DNA of 64,000 nt from the NCBI RefSeq assembly GCF_964199755.1, contig NC_133900.1, positions 21,429,701 through 21,493,700 of the forward strand. Reading direction: 5' to 3'. Each line of letters opens with the position of its first letter. The stretch's first letter is position 1. This DNA is from Larus michahellis (taxonomy: Eukaryota; Chordata; Aves; Charadriiformes; Laridae). The notes under the pieces were generated by a model, which was given only the letters and a program-made list of their open reading frames with translations, ran no database searches and was not told the origin of the DNA. Of this stretch, positions 61,642 through 64,000 are shown piece by piece. The position numbers were made by a program, and so were the translations under genes.

Positions 61642-64000
61642 TGTGAATCCCAAAGCCTTAATTAGCGACACCCAGGTCAGTGAGAGGTGGGGTCAGTCTG
61701 GGTCTTAGTCACAGCTGTGACAGTGACTAGTGAGAGATCAAGAGAGCAAGGTCAGTGAATCTCCCTGCTGGATTTATTATTTGCTGAGACTTTTGGGGGC
61801 TTCTGTTGTTATTCCTGGATCTTCAGCCATAGTAGCATTTTCTTGAAGAACAGAGACATGGCAGGAGGTAAGGACGACCAAAATTCAGGTCTGCACTTAG
61901 ACTTGCCCATATGAGATGTTGCAGTTTTGAGGTCTCTGCAGCGTTCCTTCCTCACAGGAGCTGTTGAATAAAAGAAGATAATGTATTTCAGTCATCCATC
62001 TTAACGAGAGAAAGATATTTCTTGATTATGTGATTTTTTTTTTCCCCATTCCCAAGGGACTAGTGTAACTAACATTGATTTCTTTTGTGTTGTGTTTGTA
62101 ATCACTGGGGAGGTTCTGGCAGTGGAATTTTAACCCTTCCTTCTCTCAACAGCCTTTACACTGACCTTAACGTTTCCCATGGGAAATAAGAGAATTTGCT
62201 TAATCTCTTTGTATGAGGTTAGCTATGGGTTATTGAAAATGACCTGTTGTTATTGTGCCAATGAATAAAATGTCACAAGTAATTTTGGCAGAACTAAAGA
62301 GTAAGCTAATTGAAGGACTAGTCAGTGAAAGTCAGAAAAACTTCATCTGTTTTTAATATCTACCAAGGCTCAAATTCAGCTTTTATTTCACCCATAAAGA
62401 TGTTAACTCTGAAGTATACACACCTCTTTCTATTGCTACCTATGGCACAATTTTTTGTGAAGTTGCATTAAGCAATCTGATCGATAATCAAAGCCATCAA
62501 GGTTGAAACTTAAAGGCAAGTTGCACTGCTAATTTCTGCTTTGGAAAAAAATGTAGACTTTTGAAAGGAACAGGCTTTTCTTAGATTACTTTTAGAGGCT
62601 ATCTAGGAAAAAAAAAAGATTAGCAAAGCCATTTTGCAACTGGTGATGTAGGATTATGTATTTATGAATCCCCAGGCCACATGTTGCATGGAGTTGCAGC
62701 AGTTCCTTATCCTTAGAGATGGCTGCTCATAACTTAAGAATGCGTAAATATAGAACACTCCCTGAATAAATGCTGCTGTTAGGAGCCAAGGGCTCTGCAA
62801 GTCAACAATGAGTTATTGTTGCTGTTATTGTTTATGATACCTTTTAGTGGAATTGAAGAACCAAGACGCAGCAGCTCTACACAGGAACGGACTTCTTACA
62901 ATGGGGACAATTTGTATAGATGCTGCCTTTGGTCTGCAAATTGTTTACTGGTAAATGAGACCATTCTGCTATCTACACGCTCCCCAGCACCTTTTGATTT
63001 ATAAAATCCCAATGGGCTGTGTCCTTTCATTTCTTTCACAACTTTCAAAAAGGGCCTGGCTAATGCAGAATTGCAGACTTTCATTTCATGTGAGGTTCCT
63101 GCCAGTTTATACCCTTTATTCTTTTAATGTGTGTCATGAAAATAAAACTGCTACCTCCATCGAGATTTTCTGAAGAACAAAGTGCGAGGACAAATTCTTT
63201 TCGGCATTACACCAAGGCACGTGACTAACTTGTAAAGGACTGTATGATGTAACTGGGGGCAATTTGGCTTTTGCTGTACAGTATGTATATAATAGAGATG
63301 AATGGAAAAGTCAGCAAGGGACTATTTTAGGCTGAGTGTGAGGAGTTGTTTCTTTACAGTGAAATCTTTTATGATAGAGAATAGTCTCTGGAGGAAAATG
63401 GTGGGAGCTCCTTTACTCGAGTCATTAAAAACTGGAAGAACCTCTAGGAACACAGTGTGGAGCAGTCTTGCATTGGCAAAGATATGAACTAAATTCCTGT
63501 GAACTCTTTTCCATCCCCAGTTTCCATGAAAGACAGATGGATAGACTGATAACCCTTGAGGTAGTTTTAGCTAATGCAGCTCTTATAGTTGCCATACCAG
63601 GTTTTCAAAAAGCATTTGGACAACTGTGTCTGAAGCGGTTCATAAGTTACACCACATTATGCCAACAAAACTCTCTTCACTTCAGGGAAGTGGCTTCAGC
63701 AGCACAAGAAGTCAGTGAGTTTTAGAGTAGTCGATATGCCTTGGCCCCACCAACTTCACCTCCATGGTAGAGAGGATTTGTTTACGTGTAGGGGGAATGG
63801 GAAAACTTTAGAATTAACTGAGAATGAATTGAAAGAGAGTTTCTACCTGACCAAAAAGGTAAGGAAGTTTAGAAATTAAATAAGAGCATACAGATAGAAA
63901 TGTTTCCCACTGCTGGTATAGACCTTCTTATAGAGAATTTAAGCCACATAATACTTGCTTGCTCTTTTGTTTGTCTTTCACAAATCCTTTAGAAGTAAGT
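61642..64000. other. Non-coding right end of window, with an old LINE relic
   Basis: AT-rich DNA without a supported exon. ORFs at 62816-63173 on both strands and 63302-63725 are accidental; the latter partly cover the LINE relic at 63330-63540. Confidence 0.4.
63330..63540 (+). mobile_element. Ancient L3/CR1-like LINE 3' end
   Basis: Order of diverged motifs: GGCTGAGTGTGAGGAG, TTTCTTTACAGTGAAA, GAATAGTCTCTGGAGGAAA, ATGGTGGGAGCTCCTTTACT, GAGTCATTAAAAACTGG, CAGTCTTGCATTGGCAAAGA, then GAACTCTTTTCCATCCCCAGTTTC. This is the layout of old CR1/L3 tails (...GGTGGTGG..CTCCTT...GAGTCATTTAAAA...GATGACCTA..GACTTTTCCATC...). It is much more diverged than the other CR1 copies. Confidence 0.6.

Overview
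This is vertebrate nuclear DNA, most likely from a bird. It is AT-rich, mostly non-coding, and has no operon-like gene packing, no dense long ORFs and no CRISPR or phage features. The best lineage evidence is a set of CR1 LINE 3' ends. Clear copies lie at 11296-11726 (+), 30821-31128 (-) and 55414-55945 (-). A short tail lies at 47300-47378 (+), and a much older L3/CR1-like relic at 63330-63540 (+). CR1 occurs across reptiles and birds; the sparse repeat load and CR1 dominance favour a bird.

I can support only small pieces of protein-coding genes, all as split exons. At the left edge, the last two exons of a plus-strand gene (1-159 and 251-431) are joined by a 91-bp intron; poly(A) signals follow at 1163-1341. 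Facing it is the probable terminal exon of a minus-strand gene: coding 8065 to 7909, a roughly 150-nt 3' UTR, and AATAAA at 7770-7775. The two genes are therefore convergent, with about 6.4 kb between their 3' ends. Three short minus-strand candidate exons upstream (15558-15640, 23664-23710, 30509-30557) have usable splice sites and mutually compatible phases with the terminal exon. I read them as a tentative chain separated by roughly 7-8 kb introns. Further, weaker candidates lie at 39290-39366, 43956-44016 and 61509-61641. I do not recognise either protein and give no gene symbols.

The remaining sequence, more than 95%, is intron or intergenic. It contains CR1 fragments, faint MIR-like SINE relics (22711-22785, 22876-22955, 28070-28100, 42185-42310), an old amniote-type repeat (3580-3850), microsatellites and homopolymers, a few exact short tandem duplications, and several clean inverted repeats (14682-14735, 18663-18700, 36191-36258, 39070-39102, 48877-48898). 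Most of the 60-150-codon ORFs in the window are chance ORFs or lie inside CR1 copies. I see no convincing new biological system. The items most worth checking are the minus-strand exon chain, the two terminal exons, and the 14.7-kb and 18.7-kb hairpins.
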